Positions 30,632 to 42,612 of a DNA stretch of 64,000 nucleotides are shown piece by piece. This stretch comes from Clarkia xantiana subsp. parviflora. Taxonomy: Eukaryota; Streptophyta; Magnoliopsida; Myrtales; Onagraceae. The position numbers and the translations under genes were made by a program. The notes beneath the pieces were generated by a model. That model was not told where the DNA came from. It searched no databases and was given only the letters and a program-made list of their open reading frames with translations. Location: contig JAPTYO010000012.1 in assembly GCA_036873135.1 (NCBI GenBank), forward strand, positions 11,478,090 through 11,542,089, read 5' to 3'. Each line of letters starts with the position of its first letter. The first letter of the stretch is position 1.

Positions 30632-31751
30632 AATGATGAGACTACGTATGGTTTAAGTAGGATGTATCGTGATGACAACATTTGAAACTTTAAAGAATTT
30701 CAATTTGAGTTTATGATTATTACGATGTCATAATGATTGAAACTTCATCGAATTTTTACGGTCTATAAACTAGTCGTAGGAGGGACAGCCTCCAAAGTAA
30801 AATAATGTCGAATGTGGGGCAAACCTCGTCACACAGGCTCCGTCGTCTTGACGGAGAAGAGGATTCTCCATCCAGTCAAGACTGGCTAAGAACCATGGTG
30901 GCAAACCTGGTTAAGCAAAACGACCACTTGGTTTTCGGAGTAACACGAAGTGATCTACGTTTTGCCAATCGTCGTTACGAACTACATTCGTGATAAAACC
31001 ACATTTTGGGCCATATGACAAGTCTGAGATAGCATATTACATTTCCCACACCCTGACTAAACTCAGGTTATGCTATCGACGCGTGCTTCATACTACGCGT
31101 GCCATGTTCGACCACGGGTTATGCTCGGTTGTGCTAGATAGAATCCACGAGATTCAGATGTGCACAAACTTCTTCACCTAGAGCATGTGACTGATCTCAG
31201 ATTCTATATGAAGGAGCATCCAAAGTATCCTTACGGACTCAGAACTCATACCTAAGGTCAGGCTCAATGTTCGCTTCCCGGCGTACGAACGCAGTGCTGA
31301 ACAAAAAGGCCTAGTGACCACGTCTTTGGAAACCAGTTGGGTTTGACTAAGGGTATAAGTGATGGGGATGATCAAGTACACCTGAAATTCTCCGACTCTT
31401 GTATTCACTAGGTGGCCACCAACCTGATATTAGTTGAAAGGTTGTGAATACTTGTACGGATGCCCTGAGGAAGTGTTCCTATGTGGAAATTGGGAAATTT
31501 GAGAATTACAGTTGACCTAGGATACAACGCGGCACTTTTGATTTTAACAGGTTGATTAGACATGGGGAATCAACGTTCCGCAGGCGCTACAACACTCCTA
31601 ACAGATGAGTAGCAAGATGCCCGTCGTGTCCGCCGGTCGCACGGCAAACCTCGTATGAACTATTCGAAGCAGGGACTGGATCGAAGACCAAATGCTTATG
31701 TGTTGGACAACAACATATTAATAGGCACCCTCCCATTCCGGCGAGTGAGAG
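30632..31751 (+). other. 3' untranslated region of the decayed copia
   Basis: Non-coding DNA between RNase H and the probable 3' LTR. From about 30925 it is similar to 54305-55916, including TATGCTATCGACGCGTGCTT and GCTTCCCGGCGTACGAACGC-type words, so two copies of this family are present in the window. Confidence 0.55.
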
Positions 31752-32345
31752 CTGTTAGTATTTGGACTATGAGTCGCTGTAATTGGAAGCCCATTAATTA
31801 AGTCCATGTACCTAAGAAATTAGGTTTGGGTCACATTAGGGATTTTGGGCTAGGCCTAAAATCCTAATTGACATGGGAGGCCCAAAATGGGCCTCCCCCA
31901 CATACATGTCCGGCGTTGACTTATGTACTTAAGGAGGTGGGATTTATCCCACCTCCTCCTCTTATAAATAAGGACATAAGGTGGTATTTTCTAGTGCTAA
32001 TCAATCTCTCCCAAGTTGTGAGATTAAGAGAAAATCCTCCTCCCTAATTAAAGAGTGTTTCGGCCGAAATAACACACCACCAAGGAGGTGCCAAATTGCG
32101 ACGATGATTTACTCCGAGTAGATCCATCCCACGGAGAATCGACAGAGGCTTTGCTGTAATGCATAATCCACGTAGGGCTTCTCTAACAGGAACCTCTACG
32201 AGGAACCGTCCGACGGATCGAGAACTCCCCTCAAAGGTCACGGGCTATAGGAAACATTATAGGTATGTACACCTTCTTCCGCTGCGTATTAGTTACCATG
32301 CACGTATCTAAGGTTTTATTTTCGTAGTATTAATCCTCTAAATCC
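31752..32345 (+). repeat. Probable 3' LTR of the decayed copia
   Basis: It begins TGTTAGTATTTGG, has a TATA box (CTTATAAATAAGG) near 31962, and ends near CTAAATCCTACA. It aligns by eye with 55917-56485 (GAGGCTTTGCTGT, CCACGTAGGGCTTC, TTTCGTAG). Boundaries are approximate. The MULE remnant starts directly after. Confidence 0.5.
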
Positions 32346-33257
32346 TACACTTATAGTCAAATTGTCTGTGATGTGTGATTGACTCAGGATTAACACAGGA
32401 GTGTGCATGACCAACTCTCATGATATTCCACCGTCCGAAAACCCCTGGTGTTGCGTGAATGGACCATGAACAATCCTTATTCGTGCAAACGTACACAATT
32501 TCTGATTTGCTGGATCTTGGGGTCTTACATTGTCGGGAATTCTCGATGTTCCATTCTTTCACATACTTTTAGAGTTCATATTTGTTGTCAAACTGTTATT
32601 TTTTTAAAAGTAAGCATTCGTATTTGATGATGAACCAGCTTGGGCTTCCCAATCATTGCACTCAAACCCTTCTTCCCATTCACATAATATCCAATTTTCC
32701 AGGAACTGATAGTCTCCCTCTCTGTTCATCCTATTCTCCAACTCGTTGAAAGGCTCTGCTCCAGAGTCTAATGAATACATCTCGTCCCTCTCTTCAACCA
32801 CCGGTGCTTCTACGTCGTTGTATTCACCCTGGGGCTTGGCGTTGCTGCATTCACCTTCAGTTACCCCGTCAGTTGCCCCGACATTGATGTATTCACCTTC
32901 GAGATTTCCTCCAAATAGCCCTAAACATGCCTTTTGATATGCGATGGGGTCATACCACCAGTTTTCCACATATTGTACTTGTTCTTCTAGTTCATAATCA
33001 TCTCCGTCGGCATCCTTCGTCCCATCCCATTTTGACAGGAGAATCAAATCAACTTGTTCAGTACATTTCTCCAAAATATGCTCCCAATGATATTGATCGG
33101 TGACATCGGCAACGTCGCCATTGTACATCCAAAAGAATTCCAAACGTGGGGCTCGACACCGAGTCATGTTCATAGCCGCCACTGTCACCTCCTCTAGAGT
33201 AATTTTGTTATGAGTTTCCAGGAAAACTGTTTGACCCCATTTATACCTAAGGTTCAC
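32338..33257 (-). pseudogene. MULE transposase N-terminal remnant
   Basis: The minus-strand frame from 33257 (MNLRYKWGQTVFLETHNKI) encodes an acidic N-terminal domain common at the start of plant Mutator-like transposases, with a long Glu/Asp-rich linker, ending at a stop at 32604. A second frame (32562-32338) has the MuDR zinc-binding pattern CTNKDCSWSI...GHAHSC. The catalytic region should follow but copia LTR sequence begins at about 32345. With 15912-16410 this makes two ends of a MULE gene pulled apart by about 16 kb of nested retrotransposons, with the centre lost. Confidence 0.7.
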
Positions 33258-34192
33258 TGCGGTAACATTGAAAGATCCGTTGTATTCGTATGGTCTCCAT
33301 TTTCGTACATAATTATTACAAAAAGTATTAACACATACATACTAATACTTTATATAGTTTCTAGCATTGAAATCTATATACATAGAAAATATATTATAAT
33401 CAGCAATATCATTCTATGTCAATAATTACATACATACTTACACTCTAACACTATATATTTTCTAGCATTGAATCTATATACATAGAAAATATACTGTAAA
33501 CAGCAATAACATTCTATGCCATCATTTAAATAACTATTTACTTGACTAAATATTTATGCACCATTCTACAAGCTATTTAAACTTATATACACATATTTTA
33601 TGATGTAGAAATATGATATATTACCTTAGATTGGTGATGGTTCAACTTACTTTCGTCCAATTTGTGATAGAGAAGAGCAGATCCAAACTGTAATTTATTT
33701 GGCTATGTAAAGAAAAGTTGCGCAGTTACCAACTGCTCGAGATGACGTCATCACACGCGTGTGATGACAAACGCGGTGTAACGGTCAAACTGTTGACCAT
33801 TACACTATTTGCGCAGTTGCCAACTGCGCAAGTTTTAAATTCAAAAAAATTGTGTCATTAATGATAATTACTACTACAACAATAATTAGCAATAATTACA
33901 CCAAAGTTGCTTAGTTGACAACTGCAAACATGGGTAAATTTGTTTCAGATACTCGTTATACCTTTTATTGTGTTTGGGTTCCTAAACATGGGCAATTCAT
34001 AATTAGATGATTTTTCCCAGAATTAGCCGCTTCTATACATACTAAGTTTTTTTTTTTAATTTAAAAGAGTATTCGGCCAACAAGAATTCCAAAAGTAATA
34101 ATAATTGTAATAATTTATCATTAAAAAATATAATTATGTTTGATTAAATTTATTAGTAACGTGATAGAATCAATGATTTACACGTAAATAAC
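33258..34192. other. AT-rich MULE-flanking DNA with a tandem duplication and palindromes
   Basis: An imperfect duplication of about 105 bp (TTTCTAGCATTGAA...CATTCTATG at 33358-33418 and 33464-33520). At 33746-33767 is the perfect 22-bp palindrome centred on CACACGCGTGTG, followed by an inverted pair TGTAACGGTCAA/TTGACCATTACA (33777-33806) and by GCGCAGTTGCCAACTGCGC-type repeats. They may be terminal sequence of the MULE. No gene seen. Confidence 0.6.
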
Positions 34193-34247
34193 TGAAGTGC
34201 AACATTGACAAGAAGAAACAAGAAGGAAAGTCAATGTTGAGGGGGAG

Positions 34248-34713
34248 TGTTAAGATCAACATTGACTTACCTTCATGGGCTAAGATTAATTTACTATTAT
34301 GGGCCAAGATTAATTTACCATTAAGGGCTAAGACCAACTTACCATCATTGGGCCAAGACTTGAAGATTTGAGCTAAAAGAGTTGGTCCATGATGAAAATG
34401 GATCTAGATAGTATTCTAGGTTATGCGTCTAGATAATTCTAGGAACTAAATAAGTGTAGGAAATTCTAGAGAGTTTCTAGGGAGTTCTTAGTCTAGATAT
34501 TTCTTAGTCTAGAGATTTCTTTAGTCTCCTATAAATAGGAGTGAGTCATTTGTAGTTGGAACAAGCACCACCACAATTAGATCCACCACCACAAGTTGTA
34601 AGAGTCTCCAAGATATCATATTTAGAGTAAGAGACTTATATATATCAGAGTTCTTCATTAGCTACTAGATACGGTCTTGGGCAAGTGCAAATCGGCACTT
34701 CGTTATTTTTACA
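34248..34713 (+). repeat. Left LTR of the gag-PR copia
   Basis: TGTTAAGATCAAC...TTTTTACA, with TATA box CTATAAATAGG near 34531. The PBS follows directly. Confidence 0.9.
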
Positions 34714-34726
34714 TGGTATCAGAGCC
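34714..34726 (+). promoter_or_regulatory. Primer-binding site (tRNA-Met type)
   Basis: TGGTATCAGAGCC next to the left LTR, the usual copia primer site complementary to initiator tRNA-Met. Confidence 0.9.
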
Positions 34727-34786
34727 ACATTAGCGGTAACGCGGAGAGATTCAAGATCGGGATTGAAGAACTCGGGAACTCTAAAT

Positions 34787-36139
34787 ATGAATGCTGCCGG
34801 TCGCGTGATTGGACAAGGAATGGAGTTACTAAACAAGTCAAATTACCGGATTTGGAAGTCCTGCATGGAGTCATACCTCGTGAGCGAAGACTTGTGGGAT
34901 ATCGTTGGAGGCAATGATACAACCGCCCCGGAGGAGACCGCCAGAAACGGTGAAGAGCTCAAGCGCTGGAAGCGGAGGAATGCCAAGGCGGAGTTTGCCT
35001 TGTAGAGGTCGATATCGTCAGCGGTGTTTGAGAATATCTCACGATGCACATCTGCAAGTTCGATCTGGAAGACGCTAGACCAGCTATATAATAAGAAGAA
35101 CGAGGCGCGGTTACAGATGTTGGAGACGGATCTGGCGAATGCGAAACAATGTGAGTTTTCGATTTCACAATTCTTTCTATAGGTGAAGAATTTGTGTTCG
35201 GAAATTAATCTACTCAACCCGGAGGAGCCAATTTCGAAAGCGCGGATAAAACGGTCCATTATTCGGGGATTACGTCCCGAGTATATACCGTTTGTTACGT
35301 CGATTCAAGGGTGGGTTCAACAACCATCTTTGAAGGAGTTTGAGAACCTTCTAGCTTCACAGGAGTTGTTGGCTAAGCAAATGGCCGGGGTAAAGCTGGA
35401 GGAAAATCGGTGCGTGCTTGTGGTTCAGATAAAGGAGATTGACGCCAGGAAAAAGGTTGGTGGGAACGCGGAGTCGTCTCGCATGAGAAATTTCAAGTGT
35501 TATCAATGTGGGAAGCCTGGTCATCTGAAGAGAAATTGCCGGACCAGACTGAAGGAGAGTAATATGGTGGAATCTAAGATCTCAACCGAAGATAAAGAAT
35601 GGGCTAAATGCTTTCTAGCCAAGACCACTCCCACATGTGCGTTCGTAGCTCGAAACTCGGGAAATGAGTGGATTGTCGATTCCGGTTGTGCTCATCATCT
35701 TACTGGAGATGTGAAACAATTATCGAATATCCGTTGTCATGGAGGAGAAGACGTTATACTCACGGCGGATGACACAGTTCACCATGTTGAGAAGGAAGGC
35801 ACTGTTGTGATCAACAGTAGCGATGAAACATCGATCAAGCTCAATAATGTTTACCATGTTCCAGGCATGAAGAGAAATCTCCTTTCAGTGGCGAATGCTG
35901 TCGATTCAGGTATGTACGTTTTATTTGGTCCGAATGATGTGTAGTTTCTCAGGAATGTTGAGATGATCAAGGCGGACGTAGTTCACATCGGAGAGCGAGT
36001 AGACGACATGTTCGTGATACCGGCTTCAAGTAAGAATACTTCTTCAAAGAAGGTTCATGGAAAAAGGGGGAGTTCTTATCGTCGCGGAGATTTCCATGGA
36101 GAAGCCGATGACAAACAGGTGGTGAAGCAAGGCTCGTGA
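34787..36139 (+). pseudogene. Copia gag-protease polyprotein with in-frame stops
   Basis: From ATG 34787 (MNAAGRVIGQGMELL) the frame encodes a UBN2-type gag (YRIWKSCMESYL, IWKTLDQLYNKK), with stops at 35003-35005 and 35180-35182. It continues through the CCHC knuckle CYQCGKPGHLKRNC (about 35501-35542) into an aspartic protease starting WIVDSGCAHHLTG (about 35671-35709) and ending VPGMKRNLLSV. A stop at 35942-35944 and a further open stretch to about 36139 follow. The three stops keep one frame, so decay is by point mutation. Encoding only gag and protease is typical of copia elements mobilised by partners. Confidence 0.8.
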
Positions 36140-36532
36140 AGGTCGATCACAAAGCCAGTTTGTGATTGGGATAAAAATCGCATATGCGCTTATTCTTGCT
36201 TCATTGCAAGTCCATTAGTTGAGAATCGATCTTTGCCTCAAGATGAAGATAAAGAAGAGTCGGACTTGAATATGTCTACGGGAGTTAAAGTGATGACGTC
36301 GTCACCGGGAGTGGAGCGTCGACACGGTATTTCATCGTTGACTAATAATTTGGTCTTCGGTAAATGAGGAATATACAAGGCATAAAAGGAAGTGAGAAAA
36401 ATAGTTTCAAAACCACAAGTCGATTGAGACAGAAAAGTGTGATTGAAGCATCGAGAACGGCACAGACCGAAGTGCAACATTGACAAGAAGAAACAAGAAG
36501 AAAAAAGAAGGAAAGTCAATGTTGAGGGGGAG

Positions 36533-36989
36533 TGTTAAGATCAACATTGACTTACTTTCATGGGCTAAGATTAATTTACTATTATGGGCCAAGATTAATT
36601 TACCATTAAAGGTCAAGACCAACTTACCATCATTGGTCCAAGACTTGAAGATTTGAGCTAAAAGAGTTGGTCCATGATGAAGATGGATCTAGATAGTATT
36701 CTAGGTTATGTGTCTAGATAATTTTAGGAACTAAATAAGTGTAGGAAATTCTAGAGAGTTTCTAGGGAGTTCTCACTCTAGATATTTCTTAGTCTAGAGA
36801 TTTCTTTAGTATAGGAGTGAGTCATTTGTAGTTGTAACAAGCACCACCACAACTAGATCCACCACCACAAGTTGTAAGAGTCTCCAAAATATCATATTTA
36901 GAGTAAGAGACTTATATATATAAGAGTTCTTCATTAGCTACTAGATACGGTCTTGGGCAAGTGCAAATCGGTACTTCGTTATTTTTACA
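36533..36989 (+). repeat. Right LTR of the gag-PR copia
   Basis: Same ends as the left LTR; internal deletion of nine bases at the TATA box. The flank on the right is CCATG. Confidence 0.9.
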
Positions 36990-37703
36990 CCATGTATATA
37001 TAACATATAGAAATGTGTATATACTCGTTTTTTATTTTTTACCAAATGTATCTGTATATCCATGTTGGGTTAGGCGTTTCGGGAAATTGGTTTCAAGTGT
37101 GAACATTCTGTTTGGGTCTTCGGTTTAATTGTGTCAGTTTCTGCCGGGTTAAATACTTTGGAGAACTAATCCATCCTCGTATAAAGTTTAGGGGTAGGAA
37201 CTGTTGAGACTTCAGCCGACGAATGAATTTTAATGCATAGTTCCGTTACTGCACTTGTCCTAAAAGAATGTTTACGTTCTACAAAAAGAAAAAAAAAAGA
37301 AAAAAATTAGAGACGTTTTTGAAATTAAATGCCCTCACTTTTGAGTTCTGTTCAACTCTAAATCTGAATTATCAGTTTATTATTTACACCAACTTGTGTG
37401 CGGTACACACTTGAGAAAATGTCTTAGTCAACTATAGGTGAAAAGAAGTAAACTTTAGCTCGCAATATAGGAAGATGTTTGAATTATCTGCTTAAGAATA
37501 AGCTGCCATATACTTATGATGAACTCCTAGCAGGATAGTCCGGAGTGAGGAGATTGAACTTTGAAGGGATTGCACAAACAAAAAAGGATGCAATACTTGT
37601 TTTAATGCATTGTCTATTTAGTCAAGAATTCATTTTTTTAGTACAGTAATGGAGTAACTCTGTATATATTCATTTGTTTTGCAAGTGTAGGTGTTTTCTA
37701 CAG
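36990..37703. other. Intergenic / lost 5' part of the prolyl 4-hydroxylase gene
   Basis: No coding sequence recognised. The first exon expected for this P4H type (an N-terminal membrane anchor) is not seen here. It may have been lost or lie beyond the copia insertion. Confidence 0.4.
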
Positions 37704-40700
37704 CTCGCATTTATTAGAAGGCTTGAAGAAGATTCATATGGTAATGTACTGCGCCCTGCTCCTCTTAGTTTGATATCTGTTAATTTGCTACTTAAGCCTT
37801 TTATCGTTTTACATGCAGAAATATGGATTGTTAACTGTTCCTTGATTTCACTACTAGGATATTTTTAATATGTACTAGTGATGTGTATAAGTTCCAGTCG
37901 TAGCCATTATTTATTCGTTAATTCAGTCTGGGATCAGTTCTGTGTTTTTTCTTCAGCTCTTTATCAATTTAACTTCCTCTGATCTGATTAATACGATTCC
38001 TCGTTTAGACCTGTTGATAATGTTGTCAAATTGATGCTTGATGAATAAAAGGAATTTGGTTTTGTGTTTGTTTTTACAATTACTTAGATTTGGAACTTTT
38101 GCAGTAAGATATTCATGGTTTGTCAGCATAGGTGATCTAATGAGTGGCCAAAGCAAATAATTCATCTACTGAAATTTCCTTTGTTTTTTTACTCAACAAA
38201 TTGGAATGTAGAGATTCGACATCTCTCCTATGGCATAATTCTTTATTACCTGTGTTACTCTTAATGTGGCTTAGATGAGTATTTTCATGCTTATTGGTAA
38301 AATTATCTTCAAGTGTATGGGCAACTACAAATAATGTAAGAGGAACATACACTCTCCTAGCGGCTTCTGATTATGACCACATTAAATAGGATCTTTCTGA
38401 GAAACCTTCTTTAAATGGCTTTACCTGGTGTTCTCTTACTTTAAAGAGATGAGCAGTATTAAAATGAAAATTATTTTATTAGCATCATGTATGTACTTTG
38501 CGAAACCAATTTGTCATATACTGGTGGTAATAAAACTGGCCATATTTGCTCATACATCACTTTTGCTAGTTGTAATTTTATACTAAACTGTAAGGACTTT
38601 TTCATTAATAGGCATGGTTTCTATTCCAAGGGTCTATAGAAGTCGGCATGACGGTTATCTTTGGATACTTAGAGGTTCATTTTTTTCCCCAAACTAGAAC
38701 ATTTGCTCTAGGATATCAATTTTGTTTAAATTCTTTGATGGTGTGCTGTTGAGGTATGTTTTCTTGTATTTAACATTCTCTTTCAAGCGATACTAATAAT
38801 TGTTTTACTAGATCCTTTTCCTACCTTTTGGGGATGTTGTGAAATCATGCCATGATCAATGATACCATGACTTCAACTTTATATCCATGAGAGGTTTTAA
38901 TTAATGATCCATTATGCTGGTTTTCATGCTTTTTTTTGGTACGTTTTCAGGTTTTCCTAATGTTGGAAATGATAAAGAGGCAGAAACTTTACGCCTTGGA
39001 TATGTAAGTAAGAAGTAAGAACTATATTGCCTATAGATCGTTTGACCATCTCTCTTTGGAGATTTTCTTATGAGAATTTTTAAGTCTTCAGTGGAGTATA
39101 TAATTCTTATGTTGCTTCTTCTCCCATTAAAACCTTTGGATCTTCTCACTCTAAGAATTCTTGAGTTTCTAAGCCTTTGGAATCTCCTTGCTCCAACAAT
39201 TATAGATGTGGTAGTTTGGATGCAGTTACTAATTATGGTTATATTTGCCCATTTGTTGATCGTTACAAAGAGACAAATCCTTGAATCAATCTTAGGATAT
39301 CTCAAGTTAAGATACTCTCTTTTTCAACACATAGAAGAACAGATCTCTAGCCGCTCTATGAAGATAATTATGAGTATAATTGTTATGACCGTATGATCGA
39401 ATCAATGAGCGATAGATAGGATAGATGATGGATAGTGGGCTCATCAAGGGGAGCTCTAACCCTATAATTGAGTTTCTGAATAATAATATGCTTACTTGCT
39501 TTATTCATAGAGTTGTCTCTTTAAATAGGACTAGACTATTACAATTTAGGAAGATAAGATATTCTAACAGATAACCATATGAAATAAAATACTTAACTAT
39601 ATCACTAATAGTAGAGATAATATAACTAAATCTATCACTATAACACTAACCCTAATAATAATAGATATTATCATATATTTATCCATAACAATAACCACCA
39701 CAGATAATTTGCTTTTCTATGAGCTTGAGTCTCCATGGTACCCGTATATCTTTGATAGTCCGATTATACACATATGCTGGCTAGCTTTTTATGAGAAGAT
39801 CCGTCTAGAAACACTTTATTTGTCTTCTAATGCTCACATTTATTCAATATGTGTAAGCTAGTCCTTGTATCTTTAACACTTGATATCTTTATAGTTTATA
39901 GTTGTCGTTTTCACATGCCATTAGGGCAAGGTCGATATGCCTCGATATAAAATGCATAAGTTAGTGCATGTATCTTTATACTTGATATCTTTTTAGTTGT
40001 CGTTTGCTCATGTTATCATTTACCATGGCAGGATAGATACGCCTATATCTAGGTTATCCATGATTAAGGTTTTGCATAATGTTATTTCAAAAGAAATTTG
40101 TAGTTTTGTACTAAATGGATATCTGATATAAAATATTTCTAAGGTGAAACCTGAGATCATCAGTTGGGCTCCACGAATAATTGTGCTACACAATTTTTTG
40201 AGCATGGAGGTATGACTACTCTTAAGTTCATGTTATACTCAGAAAAATGTTGTAGTACGTCTTCTATAGGCATGACAGGAGTTGTAATTGGTCATTCAAG
40301 TTCACTAAAAAGAAATTTCTAAAGGGGGCAACAAACCTGACTTTCTTTTTTGATAAATGAAGCTCACTTTTCTTTCCTCTATGTTTTCTTAATTTTGCAT
40401 CTGGTTGTAAGCTTTCTTCCTTATCTATAACTCTCGCAGTATGGGCACAAAAAAAAATCTACTCAGTTCATCTGGCTTCATGTAATTAGGGCATGAAGCA
40501 GTACCACCATGAAAGCATACAGTATTCACATTTTGGCGCTACAAAGTAATATGTAATTGCTCACTCATCATAGATGTAGTTTGACATGGCCTTTGTCGTA
40601 CTTCTTTTTCGGTCCTTTTCCCTCCTCATTAATTAATGAAGTAAAAGTAGAGATTATTCCGGGTTGCCTCTGCACTCTAGATTAAATTGGTTATTCAGCA

Positions 40701-42612
40701 GGAATGTGACTATCTCAGAGCTCTTGCTCGCCCCCGCCTTCAAGAATCTACCGTGGTGGACGTAAAAACGGGAAAGGTATGTAGAGTTTTTGGTGTCCAA
40801 CACCTTAACTCATGTTGAGCTTACCATATTAAGATAGAGCAGTTCAGGTCTTCAGGTTGCCAATTATTCTCTTAAGCTCTTGGATTCGCCATGGATCATC
40901 TTGTTTGCAGGCCAGTAGTTAACATAATTAATGTCGTAGTGGAGGCAGGTAGACTGCAGGACCAGTTAGTCGTGTTGATAACTTTTTGGACGACACTTGT
41001 ACAAGACAATGCCCATTTTCTGGGAGTAAAAGAGTTGCTCGTTGTGAGAGTTGGCCAAGTTCAAATCAGTTGAAGGTGCATGTGGCGATGTTAGAGTATT
41101 AAGAGTCATGTTGGAAAGTTAGGAATGAGTGTACCGCCTTGAAAAAATACAGAAATTTCAGAGTTTCTAGTCAATTGAGTTCTAACTCCACTCAACAGCT
41201 TTGGATCAGGTGTGGATCCATCTTGTTTTCAAGTCTCTGGCTAGTTTGAATGTATCGATTATATACCAAGAATACGAACCGATCTATTAATTTATGGTTG
41301 ACTAGGTTGAAGATCAATGACAAATCCGTATCATCAATATAGTGATCAAATTTATGGATGAACAAAGCTCACTTGCAAGCTCTCACAAGCTGAAGCATGA
41401 AAATACATGTCCATTAGTGCTTAAGCGAGAAAATAACAATCTTTATATCTTGTTGCTATTTAATTTATCTGCCCTGAATATTCATTTTTATGATATGATG
41501 ATTAGATGTTATCTTCCGTTTTTTTTTTTTCTTCATAGTGAATCAAGAGTAAAGTCAGGACAAGCTCTGGAGTGCTTTTGAGCCATGAAGAGCGAAAATA
41601 TCCTATGATACAGGTTTGTTAATGTGCTTCTTCACATCTTTACCGTGTTTTTTTCTTGGTAAAAGCAACAAACTTTTCATGTCTATTTTATTACCTACGT
41701 GGTCAAATATTCAGATTTCTACATAAGTACTTGCAACTGCAATATGGTATATGTGGTTTGGTAAATTTAGCAGACCACTTAACCAACTATCCATAAGCTC
41801 AAATTAGTCGGTAAATGATTGGTTTAATAATATATCTCAACAATGTGTGCTGGTATACTTTTTAAGGCCCATCACGTGGATATTCAACTAAATATGATGT
41901 TTACCTGGAATTGGTACTACAGAGAAGGTGTTACGTATTAGCTTTGGTTTTTCTACCTTTTTACTTAACAGGCAATTGAAAAGCGCATCTCTGTTTTTTT
42001 CTCAAATACCAGTAGAGAACGGAGAGCTCATTCAGGTTTTAAGGTAGAAATTTTTGGTATTTCTTGTTAACATACATATAATTTCTTGTGATATGGGAAA
42101 CTGGTATGCTCCGCTACCTAGACAATACTAACATCTGCCAAAGTACAGATATGAAAAGGATCGGTTCTACAAGCCTCACCATGACTACTTCACTGATACT
42201 GAAAGGTTTGATGTTTGTTTCAGTTTATGTACATAACTGTAATTACTTCAACCTGTGCATAATGTTATTTCCCTTGTGGTTAAGTTATCACAAACAGGTT
42301 TATATAAAGGAGACGCAGTTCTCTTCTGGAGCATGGTTAGTCCTTTTTCTAATCTATTCTAAAAGCTTGTCAATAATCTCTGTTAACTGTTGAAACCATC
42401 CATCCATCAATCAATCATTGTGTTGTCAAAATTGTTATGCTTTCAAATGTTGGGCATGGATGAAGGGAACCAACATGTTCAAATTCAAATATTTGATAAG
42501 GTTGTGGGTTGTAGGGAGTAGATGGGAAGCAACCTTCATGGTGGATGTGAGGTGCTGTCTCGAGATGCCACAAAATGGATGCGCCAAAAAACTACATCCT
42601 ATCCTCCTAGGG
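37704..42612 (+). pseudogene. Prolyl 4-hydroxylase (P4H1-like) pseudogene
   Basis: Exon pieces in order: LAFIRRLEEDSYG (37704-37740), FPNVGNDKEAETLRLGY (about 38950-39001), VKPEIISWAPRIIVLHNFL (40144-40207), ECDYLRALARPRLQESTVV (40702-40776), IKSKVRTSSGVLLSHEERK (41539-41613), AIEKRIS and on (41972-42043), YEKDRFYKPHHDYFTDT (about 42149-42203), KGDAVLFWSM (42298-42335) and HGGCEVLS...KWMRQKTT (about 42530-42600). P4H enzymes hydroxylate proline in cell-wall proteins in the ER/Golgi using Fe(II) and 2-oxoglutarate; the HxD iron ligands (PHHDYF) and the distal His (HGGCEV) are visible. Breaks: no anchor exon; TGA in place of the expected Gly at 41539; one extra T in a T7 run near 41994-42000; the exon with GGQRVATMLMYLSD and GGETYFP is missing; and shifts in the last exon. 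Most splice sites survive, so this was once a normal intron-bearing gene. Confidence 0.85.
39060..39410 (+). other. Possible coding remnant inside the P4H intron
   Basis: One frame reads SSPIKTFGSSHSKN, SKPLESPCSNNYRCGSLDAV and TNYGYICPFVDRYKE with scattered stops. The composition looks protein-like but I do not recognise a family. It could be a piece of a retrogene or transposon, or chance. Confidence 0.25.

Larger units (their letters stand above)
34193..36989 (+). mobile_element. Non-autonomous copia element (gag-PR only) with partial tandem copy
   Basis: LTRs at 34248-34713 (466 bp) and 36533-36989 (457 bp), PBS TGGTATCAGAGCC at 34714, and a PPT GAGGGGGAG just before the right LTR. The left LTR is also preceded (34193-34247) by the same internal 3' end and PPT, so it was once the 3' LTR of another copy in tandem. 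RT, RNase H and integrase are absent. The right LTR lacks nine bases including most of the TATA box (left CTCCTATAAATAGG, right AGTATAGG). Confidence 0.85.

Noticed and set aside
32746..32937. Plus-strand frame rich in Ser/Pro
   Set aside because: Opposite-strand shadow of the acidic MULE N-terminal linker.
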